NCBI GenBank assembly: GCA_016081115.2 | Contig: JABTTQ020001093.1 | Span: forward strand, 240,941 to 304,940 | DNA from: Rehmannia glutinosa | Lineage: Eukaryota > Streptophyta > Magnoliopsida > Lamiales > Orobanchaceae | Direction of reading: 5' to 3' | DNA: 64,000 nt | Shown here: in pieces, positions 11,101 through 21,499 of the stretch | How positions within the stretch are numbered: the first letter of the stretch is position 1 | Layout: each line of letters starts with the position of its first letter | The notes under the pieces: model-generated | The model's input: only the letters and a program-made list of their open reading frames with translations | Databases searched by the model: none | Told to the model about the DNA's origin: nothing | Made by a program: the position numbers and the translations under genes

Positions 11101-12333
11101 CTGCTTGGTTAACTCAACCCTGCCTCCAAGCCCTGCCCCAAGAGTCTCCAATATGCACTGAGCATCCACTTTTACTCCATCCACCCCAGCAGATGTCAAA
11201 TAGCTATGCAACTCATTGTAGAACTTGTACACATTCTTTGGATTCACCAAACCCAAACCCTCCACCGCAATCGCATCCGTTTTCCACCCCGGCTCGTTCT
11301 CCATCACCCCCTTACACAGCTTCGGATACTGCATAGCCGATTCGTACTCCTCCATCTCCTTCACCCCGGGCCTCACGCCACCCCAGTACCCCGTGATGGC
11401 GTGCCACACGTACACATATTTCAATCCGTGCTTCTCTTTCGCGATGTTCACGATATTCTTGATCCCGATTGATGGGTTCTCTTTTTGGAATTTCGCGTTT
11501 TCTTTGATTCCGGTCAGCCTTAGCAACTTAGGCTGGCCGAGCTGTTGTTGTTGTTGTTGCTGCTGCTGTTGGTGTTGTTCGTCTGATGCAACAGACTGCC
11601 AACCGTCATCGATGATGACAAATTTTGGGGGAGTGCCGCCGGCTTTAAGACTCTCAAGGCCGGCTTCGACACCCTCTTGAGTCACCTCCTGGTAAAAAGC
11701 ATCCCATGTGCACCACCCGAAATAATCCACGATATCGGGCAACCTCTTCTCGTTCCTCAGCCTAAACGTCCCGAGATGGAGTTTAACGGCTTTAATCCCC
11801 TCGTGTATCGTCTTAAACGGATCCGTTCCGGAACAAATATACACCGAATGGGAGAAAGCCGATCCGACCGTATCGCTATCCCCACTTTCCAAACACAATT
11901 CTAGCTGATCTCCATCGTTCCCCTGAAGACAAGCTTTAAAAGGCCCTTCAATCAGAGGCAAAAACACAGTGTAAACAATATTATTCTCCTCATCCCCATT
12001 AATATCCGATTCCAAATGGGATCCTTCTTTTGTTTCCACCAGCAAGAACTGAGTCTCCAGTGGGACATCTCGGCCCTTGTCCCCCATTTTTTGAGCCATC
12101 CACCATAACTTGAACCTGAAACAAGCCAAGAACCGCACGTCACGCAGTGTTCCCAGCGGCACAACGTGACGGCTGCTGTCTTGGTCGAACACCACCCCGA
12201 GAAACACTCCCTCCACCGGCCCCTCCGCCGCGCCGGAGGTAGCCACCACATTTCCCGGCACGCCGGTGAGTATTGTCCGCTCCTTCACCACCAGCTTCCT
12301 ATCCGCAATCCGAACTGCTGGCTTTATTGTCAT
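8142..12333 (-). CDS. RFS6: Galactinol-sucrose galactosyltransferase family protein (DIN10/RFS6-like)
   Basis: Coding exons on the minus strand are 12333-11009, 10474-10265, 10180-10046 and 8766-8142. All introns are GT-AG, the phases join without a break, and the product is 764 residues, about the usual length of RFS6/DIN10 proteins. The N-terminus [17 protein letters not shown] and the order of blocks match this branch of the GH36 raffinose synthase family. Visible motifs are [13 protein letters not shown] (203-215), VIIDDGWQS (239-247), [10 protein letters not shown] (310-319), VDGVKVDAQ (384-392, with D390 the expected nucleophile) and PDWDMFHS (483-490, the acid/base region), followed by [12 protein letters not shown]. 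The family transfers galactose from galactinol to sucrose or acts as an alkaline alpha-galactosidase; the exact activity of this branch is not settled. No signal peptide is seen, which fits a cytosolic enzyme. A run of ten Gln (255-264) sits in a variable loop. Two of the three introns carry transposons. Confidence 0.93.
8821..9098. mobile_element. MULE-type MITE, copy A, in intron 3 of the RFS6-like gene
   Basis: A palindromic element of about 280 bp. Its right half ends in GTAATTATCCC and its left end is diverged (GGGGTTGAATACAAAAA). Flanks TAAATTGTG (8813-8821) and TAAATTGTA (9099-9107) form a near-perfect 9 bp target duplication. The interior matches the copies at 10591 and 30777 (phrases TTGAGATTTGATTTTG and CTTAAATTTAAGGGGG). 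Confidence 0.75.
9364..9838. mobile_element. Foldback MITE in intron 3 of the RFS6-like gene
   Basis: The left end TTTTTTGGTACTGTAACC is mirrored by GGACCAAAGAAATTATTTC-type sequence at the right end. The right arm carries a 60 bp tandem duplication (about 9719-9777 and 9779-9838, unit starting GAATATGACCACTTAAAGG). A fragment of the same right end (TTACAGTACCAAAGAAATTA) is present in intron 1 at about 10550. The superfamily is not determined. Confidence 0.55.
9858..10002 (+). mobile_element. 5'-truncated RTE-type LINE 3' end
   Basis: In frame from 9853 the DNA reads [18 protein letters not shown], then [15 protein letters not shown] and a stop. This is the typical C-terminus of plant RTE LINE polymerases and is followed directly by the characteristic (TTG)n tail. 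ACTGGAT at 9851-9857 is repeated at 10003-10009, giving a 7 bp target duplication and supporting a 5'-truncated insertion. It lies antisense in intron 3 of the RFS6-like gene, next to a foldback MITE. Confidence 0.8.
10591..10870. mobile_element. MULE-type MITE, copy B, in intron 1 of the RFS6-like gene
   Basis: A 280 bp palindromic element running from GGGATAATCACAAAAACACC to GAAATTATCCC. A perfect 9 bp target duplication, TAAAAACAA, is present at 10582-10590 and 10871-10879. The 9 bp size points to the Mutator-like superfamily. It is non-coding. Confidence 0.85.
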
Positions 12334-12600
12334 GGCTAATTAATTCTTCCTCTGAATTGCCTTTTTTTATGTTCCCCTGCATCAAAAATTAGCACAAACA
12401 TTTCAATCAATAAACTGAATTTAAAAAATGAAACATAGAGATTCAAACTTCGAAAATGAAAAAAGCTCATAATTCCATCACAGAGGGGAACAAATTGCCT
12501 TAACAAAAACAAAAGAAAACCAAAAAAGATTGAAATGCTGCAAAGGTAACATACTCTCTAAGCAGGAATGAGAAAGGAGAAGTGAATGCAGGGGAAGTGT
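12334..12600 (-). promoter_or_regulatory. Probable 5' UTR with leader intron of the RFS6-like gene
   Basis: Upstream of the start codon, reading the minus strand, a TTTTTGATGCAG/GGGAAC acceptor (about 12377) and an upstream GA/GTATGT donor (about 12556) suggest a leader intron of about 180 bp. This is inferred from splice-like sequence only. Confidence 0.4.
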
Positions 12601-12614
12601 TGAGGCATAGAGGC

Positions 12615-12621
12615 ATTTATA
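12615..12621 (-). promoter_or_regulatory. Candidate TATA box of the RFS6-like gene
   Basis: TATAAAT on the minus strand, about 290 bp upstream of the start codon, followed by a pyrimidine-rich stretch suitable for a leader. No sugar or dark response element can be proved by eye. Confidence 0.4.
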
Positions 12622-12719
12622 ATGGTGGATGTTTGGACTTGTATGCGTGATGCTGGTGAGTTGCATCACCCATTTTCTCTCCCGTTTTATCTTGTTATGA
12701 TTGCACAAACGTTAAATCC

Positions 12720-15700
12720 AACGGTGGAAAAAAAGGATTCACCCTTGATTTTGTCGATATCCTAACCGTCCAACGTATTGTCCACGCCTGATTCAGGCCA
12801 TGCCAGTCCACATGCCTCCTCCATGCTTTTTTCTATACTTTAGTGATTTTCTTTTGAGCACGTGGATTTTTGGCCTTTACTTGTAGTAAAAATATTTTTT
12901 AGCCATATTTTTCAAAACATATTTTTTAGCTAATTTTTATTTCAAATGTCTATTTTACCTTTTTAAACTCTTTGGACCTGGTATATGACTAGATATCGAG
13001 TTACATACCACATCAAATTTTTGAAATATGGCCATGTAGCTTAGCACACCATAAATAAAGAGTATGACCATTAATTTTTAGTTAAAATGATTAAAAAACA
13101 TGTTTTTGAAAACACATGACAATTTTTCATTTTCACAAAATATAAATGACCAATTTGGCCTATTACCACTTTTTTTTCACGAAATTGGCTAAGAAATTTG
13201 TGAATGAAATGAAAACGGATTGCTATCAATTATATTTTGTAGCATATCTATTATGCTTGGTCATACGAATTATTGTTAATTTATTTTTAACTCTGCTAAA
13301 TTGTTTAAATATTTCTTTCATTTGTGAGGGATTCTTTAAATAATTTTGCTAGGTTGAATTTATACAAGGGTTGTTCTTAACATTCTATACACAAGCGGGC
13401 GTGGCGTAGCAAATTTACTAAGATCTTTCTAGCCCAAAAATTTTCCCTAGCTCAACTATTTTTTCCCATTAAAAAAAAGCATATAATTTTTTTTTTTTAT
13501 TTTTTTACCTTATAAAAAATACAAAAATAAAATTTGGGGTCGGGGCCCAGGGAGCCCCCTCCCCCATCCGCCGTACACAAGAACATATGTTTTTATAAGT
13601 TTATATAAAAAAATTAGAGCTTATTAAGATATACTAGTATATCACTCATGCGATCTTGTGAGTGTAATATAATAAAGTATTGTATAATTTTGATACTAAG
13701 AAATGATATATTGTAGGAATTGTAAAGATGTGGGACATGACGGGCGTCTCGGGACTCGGACCGCCTCGTCCTTTGAACGGGGAAAAGAGGTGCATGTTGA
13801 CATATAGTGACCGAACAAAATAATATCGAATTTATTAAATAATAATCATTACAATAATTTCATACATTTTTACAAAATATCATGTTAAACATCCAACTAT
13901 AAATGAAACATTTAGAAAATTGGGAAGAAAAAAATAAATTGATTATATTTTAGAAAAATGAGAAAAATATAAATTGATACTATATTTGAAGCAAATTTAT
14001 ACATCTATTAAAAATACTTGTTGAGTTGTCCAAAACTTTAAAAAAAATATATGTTCATAATTAATGATTTTCCACAACTAAATTAAATTAGATCAATGGA
14101 GACAGTTAAGATTTATACCAATAAAATACTATACATGTTACTTTAATAAATAAAATCGTAGTGTCATTTGATTTATCAATAATAATAATATCAATCTGCT
14201 TAAATCTCGATTATTTGAAAAAGATTACTGGACAGAAATGAATGAATAATAATTTTTTTATTATTTTAGATTAACAAATAAATGTAGCCTAAAGAATAGA
14301 ACAAATAAAAATATTATTTTATATAATCAATATTTACTTATTTCTTATCCAAAAAGTATATATAACATTTGTTTCTACAAAATCCACAATATATGTATAT
14401 CTATTTTATTTTTATAATCACTATGTAATGCAAATCCGAATATATGTGAATCTTTTTTTATCAATATTTAGATTTGAATATTTTTTGTTAATTTTGTGTT
14501 ATATATTATATTTATTTATATTTTTTTAAGTTTATTTTGAAATTGTAATTTTGTTCTCCAGGCCACATGCTTGTATTATATTATTCGAACCGTATAATAT
14601 ACTGCTTGCATTTTTCATATTTGACAATTATCAGATATTTGGTTATACATTTACATTGAGAATTATGATTTTTCTTAAAAAATTAAACAAAAATACTAAT
14701 ATTTATGAAAAATAAAATAAAATTAGTAACTATTAAATTCATATTCACATTATGTCTAAAATCCTACAAATTTTGAACATGTGAAAAATCTAATTTACTC
14801 AAAATAATAAATTTTAATTGTTAAATTAAAAAAGTATAAAACAACATTTTTTTATTTTAATCATTAAAATTACCCAAAATATTTCAAGGTGCAAAATAAA
14901 TTTACTGGAAATACGAAATTATAATTTTCAAAATTTGAAAAGTATGATGTATTAAATAATTTGTATATCCTAGTTTTTCATTTAAATATTCATATCTTAT
15001 TTGATAATTTTTAAAATCTTAGAATAAATATAGATGTAAATTGATTATATTTGAATTTATCCAATGATTTATATTTTTATTATAGTAATTTTTTTATTTA
15101 TTTTAATATTTTTTACATTTTATCATATTATTAAAAGACTTGTAAATAAATTTTCGATTTATTTGATAATTTTTAGGATTTATTTCATAAATTTTTATTT
15201 ATTTATATAATTTTTGTAATTCTTGGATAATCTTAGAATTATTGAATATTTTATAAATCTACTGTGCTCTCTTAAATTTATTATGTAGTTTGTATTTTAA
15301 GTTTTTAATTTCATTTGGCCAGTCTTATCAAATAACATTTGGATTTATTTTATAGTATTCTGATCATTAAATAATTTTTTAAATTATAGGTTACGTGAAA
15401 ATAGAAAAACTTAAGTTTTTAAATTAAGGAAGTACTAATTGTCAAAATAATTTTACCTTTATAATTAGAGCTTATTATATTATATTGATAGTGAAAATTT
15501 GATTTAGTAAAAAAAAAAAAGAAATTATATCTTTTTTGAATATGAAAAGTATAATTCAGTTGTCAAAACAATATTACCCAAAATTACTCTTAGCATTTTT
15601 ATTGCAAGTTGTTGACATAATTAAATTATTATTTATATTATTACTCAATCCATTTTTAATAATAATTTAATATTTTCTAGATTTAGAAAGGTGAAATGGG

Positions 15701-16331
15701 CGGGAAAAGTTTTGTACTACTATTTATAAGTGACTCTATCTTTATATATATATAGATGCTAGTTCAAAAATAAGTTGATGAAGTTTTAGGATAAGATATG
15801 ATAGATAAAATATTATTAATGGAATATTGATAAATTTACCAAATTATAAAATTTAAGATATTTTTTAAGGTAAGATTTTATTTGTATTGAACAAAAAATG
15901 AAATTATGATCCGTTTACCTTTTTAAAAACAACTTATAAAATCCTTATATCTTACTTTCAGAGACCATCTCTCACTATGAGATATGGACATATGGTTCTT
16001 TGTCTCAATATGTGAGGTCAAGAGTTTAAAACCTCATTCTAATCTACAATCCCCTTTGTAAGGATTTGAATTTTTATAAAAGGAAAAATATCTTACTTTA
16101 AGAGCTTATAAAGATGTTTGTTAGAAAATTTTACTTATGTTGCAAAAATTTTCATAAGCTATTAAGCGAGCTAATTGAACTCTTACCTAGTATTTCTTTT
16201 GCGTTGCTCGTGTATTTCTACTATCGATGAAAATCTATAAATTTCAGGCATCTCATAAAGTAGAAGATTGTGCCATTTATTTTTGTTGCATCATAATTTT
16301 TCAGTATTCAACTATATTGTCATTTGTTCTT
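12720..16331. other. Long AT-rich intergenic region, no gene seen
   Basis: About 3.6 kb with no credible frame on either strand. At about 13540 a short GC-rich patch (GGGGCCCAGGGAGCCCCCTC) looks like the end of a decayed MITE. Otherwise it is simple AT-rich sequence. Confidence 0.6.
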
Positions 16332-16638
16332 CACTACAAGAAAATTCCAGTTTACCGACAGAAATGATTTTGTCACTAAATTTTATAATTACCTACAGAA
16401 TACCTACAGAATAAAAAATATCATTTTTCCCCAAATTATACCGACAAATTACCAACAGACATGACGGTTTTTCAATTAACGATGATTTTACGTAGGTATT
16501 TACCAACAGTTTTAGATTCTGTAGGTAAATATTTTACCTACAATGGTTTTACCTACAATGATTTTACCTACACTTTACAATTTTCTTAAAACTTACCTAC
16601 AAATTTTTCTGTAGGTAAACTGTTTTTTTCTTGTAGTG
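16332..16638. mobile_element. CACTA-type MITE
   Basis: Begins CACTACAAGAAAATTCCAG and ends TTTTTTTCTTGTAGTG, giving 13-14 bp terminal inverted repeats typical of the En/Spm (CACTA) superfamily. Subterminal units (TTACCTACA, TACCGACAG, TGTAGGTAAA) repeat in both orientations, as in that group. The length is 307 bp and it is non-coding. A clean 3 bp target duplication was not found at these exact borders. Confidence 0.8.
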
Positions 16639-17149
16639 TCTTTACTATTTAACCCTAGCTACTAGCATCTGATTAATTAAGATTTTTTATTCCATTTAGT
16701 GTTTAATTTTATATTCATGCGACAGAAAAGAAGGTAGTACTTCAGTTTTTAACGATATCAATACATGTCACGTGTATATGATAACATCATAATCGTTCAT
16801 ATGACATATACCGGGTTAATAGGATTATAGGAGTATAAATAGATGCTTAATTATTTTGAACGAAGCTAATATGACAGTTCATTTCGCGATTTAATACTCC
16901 TTTCTTATTCCTCAAGAAAATACTGATTTCTTATTAAGATAATTAACTCAGATGAAGCTCCACGTAATATTTCAGAGGAGATTTTGTGTCGCCTGATAAA
17001 TATTCGATTTTTGCCGCCTGATTAATAATATGAAAGTGCAATATGTGCAAAAATCCAATACTGCCAAAAAGAATTGAATATTGACTGAATTTTTTTTAAA
17101 ATACAAAATCTTTGTATGTCTTCACACGAATATGTTAAATATATATAAT

Positions 17150-17275
17150 TTTTTTAATACCGTCTTGAAAGGGTGGGAAATCTTAATAGGGGATAGTGTA
17201 ATGGGGATCGAATGCAGGTGAAAAACCTAGAAAATTAAGCATTAGACAACTTGCCACGCTCGATCACCTTAAATA
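17150..17275 (-). mobile_element. tRNA-derived SINE-like sequence
   Basis: On the minus strand an A-box-like TGGCAAGTTGTC is followed about 35 bp later by a B-box-like CATTCGATCCCC, then an A-rich tail. The spacing and order fit a plant SINE. No target duplication was established. Confidence 0.45.
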
Positions 17276-17884
17276 TATATAATATTGAGAGTACATAATT
17301 TCAAAAAGTTTATTTATTAGAGTCTCATTGTAAGAGTTCCAGAAATATATGAAAGTACTAAATTGGATCATAGTGAAAAACTTAGGGATGTCAATGGGTC
17401 GGGTATGGGTCGGGTCTACCTGGACCCGAGACCCGACCCATTAAAATTTCACAGGACCCAGACCCGCCTCACTCAGACCCAAGACCCGCCTCAATCCAGA
17501 CCCGCGTTAGGTAAGTAAGACCCCTGCAGACCCATTAGACGCCATTTTATGTCATCCATTTTAACTTATTTTTTTTATTTTTTTTCATTATATTGCTACC
17601 AAAAATAATTTCAAATGCTAAAATCATACAGTTATATATATATATATATTGTACCAAAAAAACATGATTAAAAAACATATATATATATATATGGAAGGTA
17701 ATAATTATTATACTAAAAATATAGGTAAACCAAAAAACTACAGCAATATACCAATAAATCTATAAGAACAAACTATTATATTCCTCCATATTAAGTACTT
17801 CAATTCTTCGAAAGAGAAATACAGCTTCAGTTCTTCGAAAGAGAAATATAGAACATCAATGGAGAAAATACAACAAAATTAAAT

Positions 17885-18715
17885 TAACTAGTTGCTACAT
17901 CACTAGCACATTCTTGTTGATCTTCTTCTTCCTCATCAAGCATGGTAGGACAAGTTGATAAACCACCAACAGTTGAACAAGTACCTTCAAGAATAAACCA
18001 AAAATCATATTAACTTTTGTTAAAATGATATAACACTGAGTACACTATTATGATAAAATAGAAATGAAAGTGTATTTACCATTCACATCATTCCACAACC
18101 AACGATTTAGCGCACATTAAAGCCTCCAAAGTAGTTGGATTAAGTCTGCTACGATGAGGACTAACCAATCTTCCACTACAACTGAAAGCAGATTCAGATG
18201 CAACAGTAGAAACATGAATAGCTAAAATATCCCTTGCCATCTTCTGTAAATTAGGATATTTCACACCATTTGTTTTCCACCAACTAAGAATGTCAAAATT
18301 TTGAGTTCTTGGCAAGACATTTTCTTCCAAATACATATCCAATCATCCCTTGACACTGTACTAGTAGAACTTGTACTTGAAGCCACATATTTGTCATACA
18401 TTTCTAGGGGGTCACTGTCAGATGCATCAAGGAGACTAGAAACACAAGATGATGTTCCACCAATATTTCCCAGACTACTAATACTTGAGTTATCTTCATA
18501 CAAAGATGTATTTCGATTGGTAATCAAGCAATATCTTTGTAGCAATTTTGGTGAACTTCATCTACTTTAGATTGTGATCTTTCACCATATATTAGTGGAA
18601 AGTAAAACTCAACCAGTTTCATCTTGTACCTAGGATCTAAAACAGCAGCAACCCCCATCATAACATGGCAAGTATCCCAATATTTTACATATTTTTCCAA
18701 CATTTTTTTTGTCAT
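17885..18715 (-). pseudogene. hAT transposase, C-terminal part (left arm)
   Basis: Reading the minus strand, 18715-18524 gives MTKKMLEKYVKYW...VLDPRYKMKLVEFYF, the RNase H-like part of Ac-type (ricesleeper-like) hAT transposases. The segment 18342-18088 gives the C-terminal dimerisation block, with MARDILAIHVSTVASESAFS, GRLVSPHRSRLNP and LEALMCAK. A frameshift follows ALMCA relative to the right arm. A last small exon (about 17985-17885) encodes an acidic tail, LDEEEEDQQECASDVATS. The N-terminal BED finger and the first catalytic residues are absent, so the copy cannot work as a transposase. Confidence 0.8.
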
Positions 18716-18765
18716 ACATTGGATTATAATATTTGGACTCTTTACCCACTCATCTAATTTTAATC

Positions 18766-19231
18766 TAATTTTTACATGATCTTTTTGTTACCTCCTTACA
18801 GTTACAAAATCAATTTTGCAATTTTACCCAATTTTACCCAATTTGGATTGATGGCGTTGAAGTTAAAGATCTCAAATTCATAGTAACAAATTCATTTAAC
18901 TTGTTTGAGTGATATCATGATACAACAAGTTTCAAATATTCATTGAACTCTTATTTTAAGTTTTTTCTTTTTTGAGTTATTGTGGTGGATTTCAATCTAC
19001 TTGGAGCTATTTGAAGTTTTTTTCCTCATATTCTTCCATCAAATCAAAATACATTCATCCAAAAAAATTCCAAGAATATCATGCATGTTGACAACTATAT
19101 ATTTCTTTGATATTAGATCTGATTCCAATAAGTGATTTAACAACATGATATTATTATATACAACACACAATTATACTACAATCCTCTTTAATTCCATTCA
19201 AGCAATGTTGTTTCAACAGAGCTATTTCTTT
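18766..19231 (-). repeat. Loop of the palindrome: inverted copy of 21500-21947
   Basis: From TAATTTTTACATGATC to GAGCTATTTCTTT this stretch is the reverse complement of 21500-21947, with only small indels (for example a 12 bp local duplication ACCCAATTTT near 18830). It has no hAT motifs and no coding capacity. Confidence 0.85.
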
Positions 19232-19292
19232 GTGATATTATATTAAAATTAGATGAGTGGGTAAAGAGTCCAAATATTATAATCCAATGTAT

Positions 19293-20115
19293 GACAAAAA
19301 AATGTTGGAAAAATATGTAAAATATTGGGATACTTGCCATGTTATGATGGGGGTCTTTCTTTGTTTTAGATCCTAGGTACAAGATGAAAGCTGGTTGAGT
19401 TTTACTTTCCACTAATATATGGTGAAAGATCACAATCTAAAGTAGATGAAGTTCACCAAAATTGCTACTAAAGATATGCTTGATTACCACGAGAAATACA
19501 TCTTTGTATGAAGATAACTCAAGTATTAGTAGTCCGGGAAATATTGGTGGAACATCATCTTGTGTTTCTAGTCTCCTTGATGCATCCGCTGACCCCTAGA
19601 AATGTATGACAAATATGTGGCTTCAAGTACAAGTTCTACTAGTACAGTGTCAAGGACAGAGTTGGATATGTATTTGGAAGAAAATGTATTGCCAAGAACT
19701 CAAAATTTTGACATTCTTAGTTGGTGGAAAACAAATGGTGTGAAATATCCTAATTTACAGAAGATGGCAAGGGATATTTTAGCTATTCATGTTTCTACTT
19801 GATCCTGAATCCGTTTCGCTTTATATGGAAGATTGGTTAGTCCTCATCGTAGCAGACTTAATCCAACTACTTTGGAGGCTTTAATGTGCGCTCGTCGTTG
19901 GTTGTGGAATGATGTGAATGGTAAATACACTTTCATTTCTATTTTATCATAATAGTGTACTCAGTGTTATATCATTTTAACAAAAGTTAATATGATTTTT
20001 GGTTTATTCTTGAAGGTACTTGTTCAACTGTTGGTGGTTTATCAACTTGTCCTACCATGCTTGATGAGGAAGAAGAAGATCAACAAGAATGTGCTAGTGA
20101 TGTAGCAACTAGTTA
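19293..20115 (+). pseudogene. hAT transposase, C-terminal part (right arm)
   Basis: The mirror image of the left arm. 19602-19802 reads MYDKYVASSTSSTSTVSR, then LDMYLEENVLPRTQNFD and MARDILAIHVST, followed by a stop where the left arm continues VASESAFS. After the stop, CARRWLWNDVNG keeps the family reading that is frameshifted on the left. The last exon (about 20016-20115) has the same acidic tail and stop. The two arms therefore carry different disabling changes. Confidence 0.8.
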
Positions 20116-20305
20116 ATTTAATTTTGTTGTATTTTCTCCATTGATGTTATATATTTCTCTTTCGAAGAACTGAAGTTGTATTTCTCTTTCGAAGAATTGA
20201 AGTACTTAATATGGAGGAATGTAATAGTTTGTTCTTATAGATTTATTGGTATATTGCTGTAGTTTTTTGGTTTACCTATATTTTTAGTATAATAATTATT
20301 ACCTT

Positions 20306-20340
<35 letters not shown>

Positions 20341-20689
20341 TTTTAATCATGTTTTTTTGGTACAATATATATATATATATATATAACTGTATGATTTTAG
20401 CATTTGAAATTATTTTTGGTAGCAATATAATGAAAAAAATAAAAAAATAAGTTAAAATGGATGACATAGGCGGGTCTAATAGGTCTGGCGGGTCTGGGTT
20501 GGGGCGGGTCTCGGGTCTGAGTGAGGCGGGTCTGGGACGGGTCTGGGTCCTGTGAAATTTTAATGGGTCGGGTCTCGGGTCCAGGTAGACCCGACCCATT
20601 GACATCCCTATCGTGTCACCACTATTGAGTGTGATGGAATTGATCCGACGGCTGAGAATTGCCAAATTGTGGAACTTAATTTTGATCAA

Positions 20690-20815
20690 TCATTGGGATC
20701 AACCTTGTGCTCTAGTGGTTGAGACATGTATTGTAAGGATAAATAACCCAGCTTCGATCCCATACGAGTGTGTGTGTCCCTTCCCCAATTTTCCCCATTA
20801 TACTCAGAAAAAAAA
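20690..20815 (+). mobile_element. tRNA-derived SINE-like sequence
   Basis: An A-box-like GCTCTAGTGGTTGAG is followed by a B-box-like AGCTTCGATCCC, with a GT-rich segment and an A-rich tail (AGAAAAAAAAA). This is typical plant SINE layout; the target duplication is not resolved. Confidence 0.5.
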
Positions 20816-20954
20816 AATTGATCAATCATTATTCATGAGTAATTAAATAATGTGATCCAAGTTGAGGTCATGTGCAATATTCGTGGCACTCAGGATTTTG
20901 TTACGGCACAACTAAACACTTTCGGGTATTCGTTTGAAGAGTTGGCTCCTGTCG

Positions 20955-20990
20955 GATGGTCTAACGGGTTTAAATCATTAGACGGAGCCC
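20955..20990. repeat. Dispersed hairpin-type motif
   Basis: GGTCTAACGGGTTTAAA faces AATCATTAGACGG and is followed by AGCCCC, an imperfect version of the GTCTAACGGAT hairpin at 5766. Confidence 0.45.
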
Positions 20991-21336
20991 CAACAAACCC
21001 AAATCCAAACCCGATCCAATTCCCAAAAAAAAAGACACACACACAAATTACCTATACTTACTCTGAGACACCGACAAAAACTCGGACTCAATTGATCCAA
21101 TCCCGCCGCCGCAAGATGCGCAGCATGTGTCGGGGCGCCAAATCTGTTGATCCCCTGTCATCTTCATCGCATATAAACACCAATAAATCCTTATCACTTT
21201 CGTGATCCATTATGAGTAGGAACACCGCACTTATCTCCTAGCTCATGTATTAAAGAAATTATTTTCCTTAACATGAGAACAACATGGGAGTGGGAAGAAG
21301 ACCATGAGGATTCAAGCGTAATAGAAAATAAAAAAA

Positions 21337-21490
21337 TTCTACATCGGGGCTTAGAACCAATGTAGAAAATGAGATTCTACATCGACTGTAGTTGAAACCG
21401 GTGTAGCACATTGATTACATTGTTAACCGATATAAAATCGGATGTCTTACATTGATTGGTTAGTGAACCGATGTTTTTAATTGTTAGTAT
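21337..21490. mobile_element. Short repeat with ACATCG(A/G) modules, possible MITE remnant
   Basis: TTCTACATCGGGGCTTAGAA, TTCTACATCGACTGTAG, AACCGGTGTAG and GTGAACCGATGT recur in alternating orientation within 150 bp, as in decayed foldback MITEs. No ends were assigned. Confidence 0.35.
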
Positions 21491-21499
21491 AAAAAACTT

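Larger units (their letters stand above)
17383..20610. mobile_element. hAT inverted-repeat locus (two mirrored 3' halves)
   Basis: Two arms, 17383-18764 and 19242-20610, are inverted copies of each other along their whole length of about 1.37 kb. Each carries the 3' half of a hAT transposase and a hAT end: the left starts TAGGGATGTCAATGGGTCGG and the right ends in the inverse, CCCATTGACATCCCTA. Subterminal GACCCG/CGGGTC repeats lie inside both ends. The 477 bp between the arms is not hAT sequence but an inverted copy of 21500-21947. The 8 bp outside the two ends (GAAAAACT and TCGTGTCA) do not match, so the structure is not a simple insertion. Neither transposase copy is complete. If transcribed through, the RNA would fold into a hairpin of over 1.3 kb. 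Confidence 0.85.

Noticed and set aside
11225..11680. Long plus-strand frames opposite exon 1 of the RFS6-like gene
   Set aside because: They are antisense shadows of a GC-richer coding exon; the minus-strand protein has clear family motifs.
15960..16080. Possible SINE with AGAGTTTAAAACC resembling a B box
   Set aside because: The B box is poor, no convincing A box was found, and there is no target duplication.
20276..20689. 137-codon minus-strand frame with Asp/Pro/Arg-rich stretch
   Set aside because: It reads through the GACCCG subterminal repeats and TA tracts of the hAT end and has no protein character.
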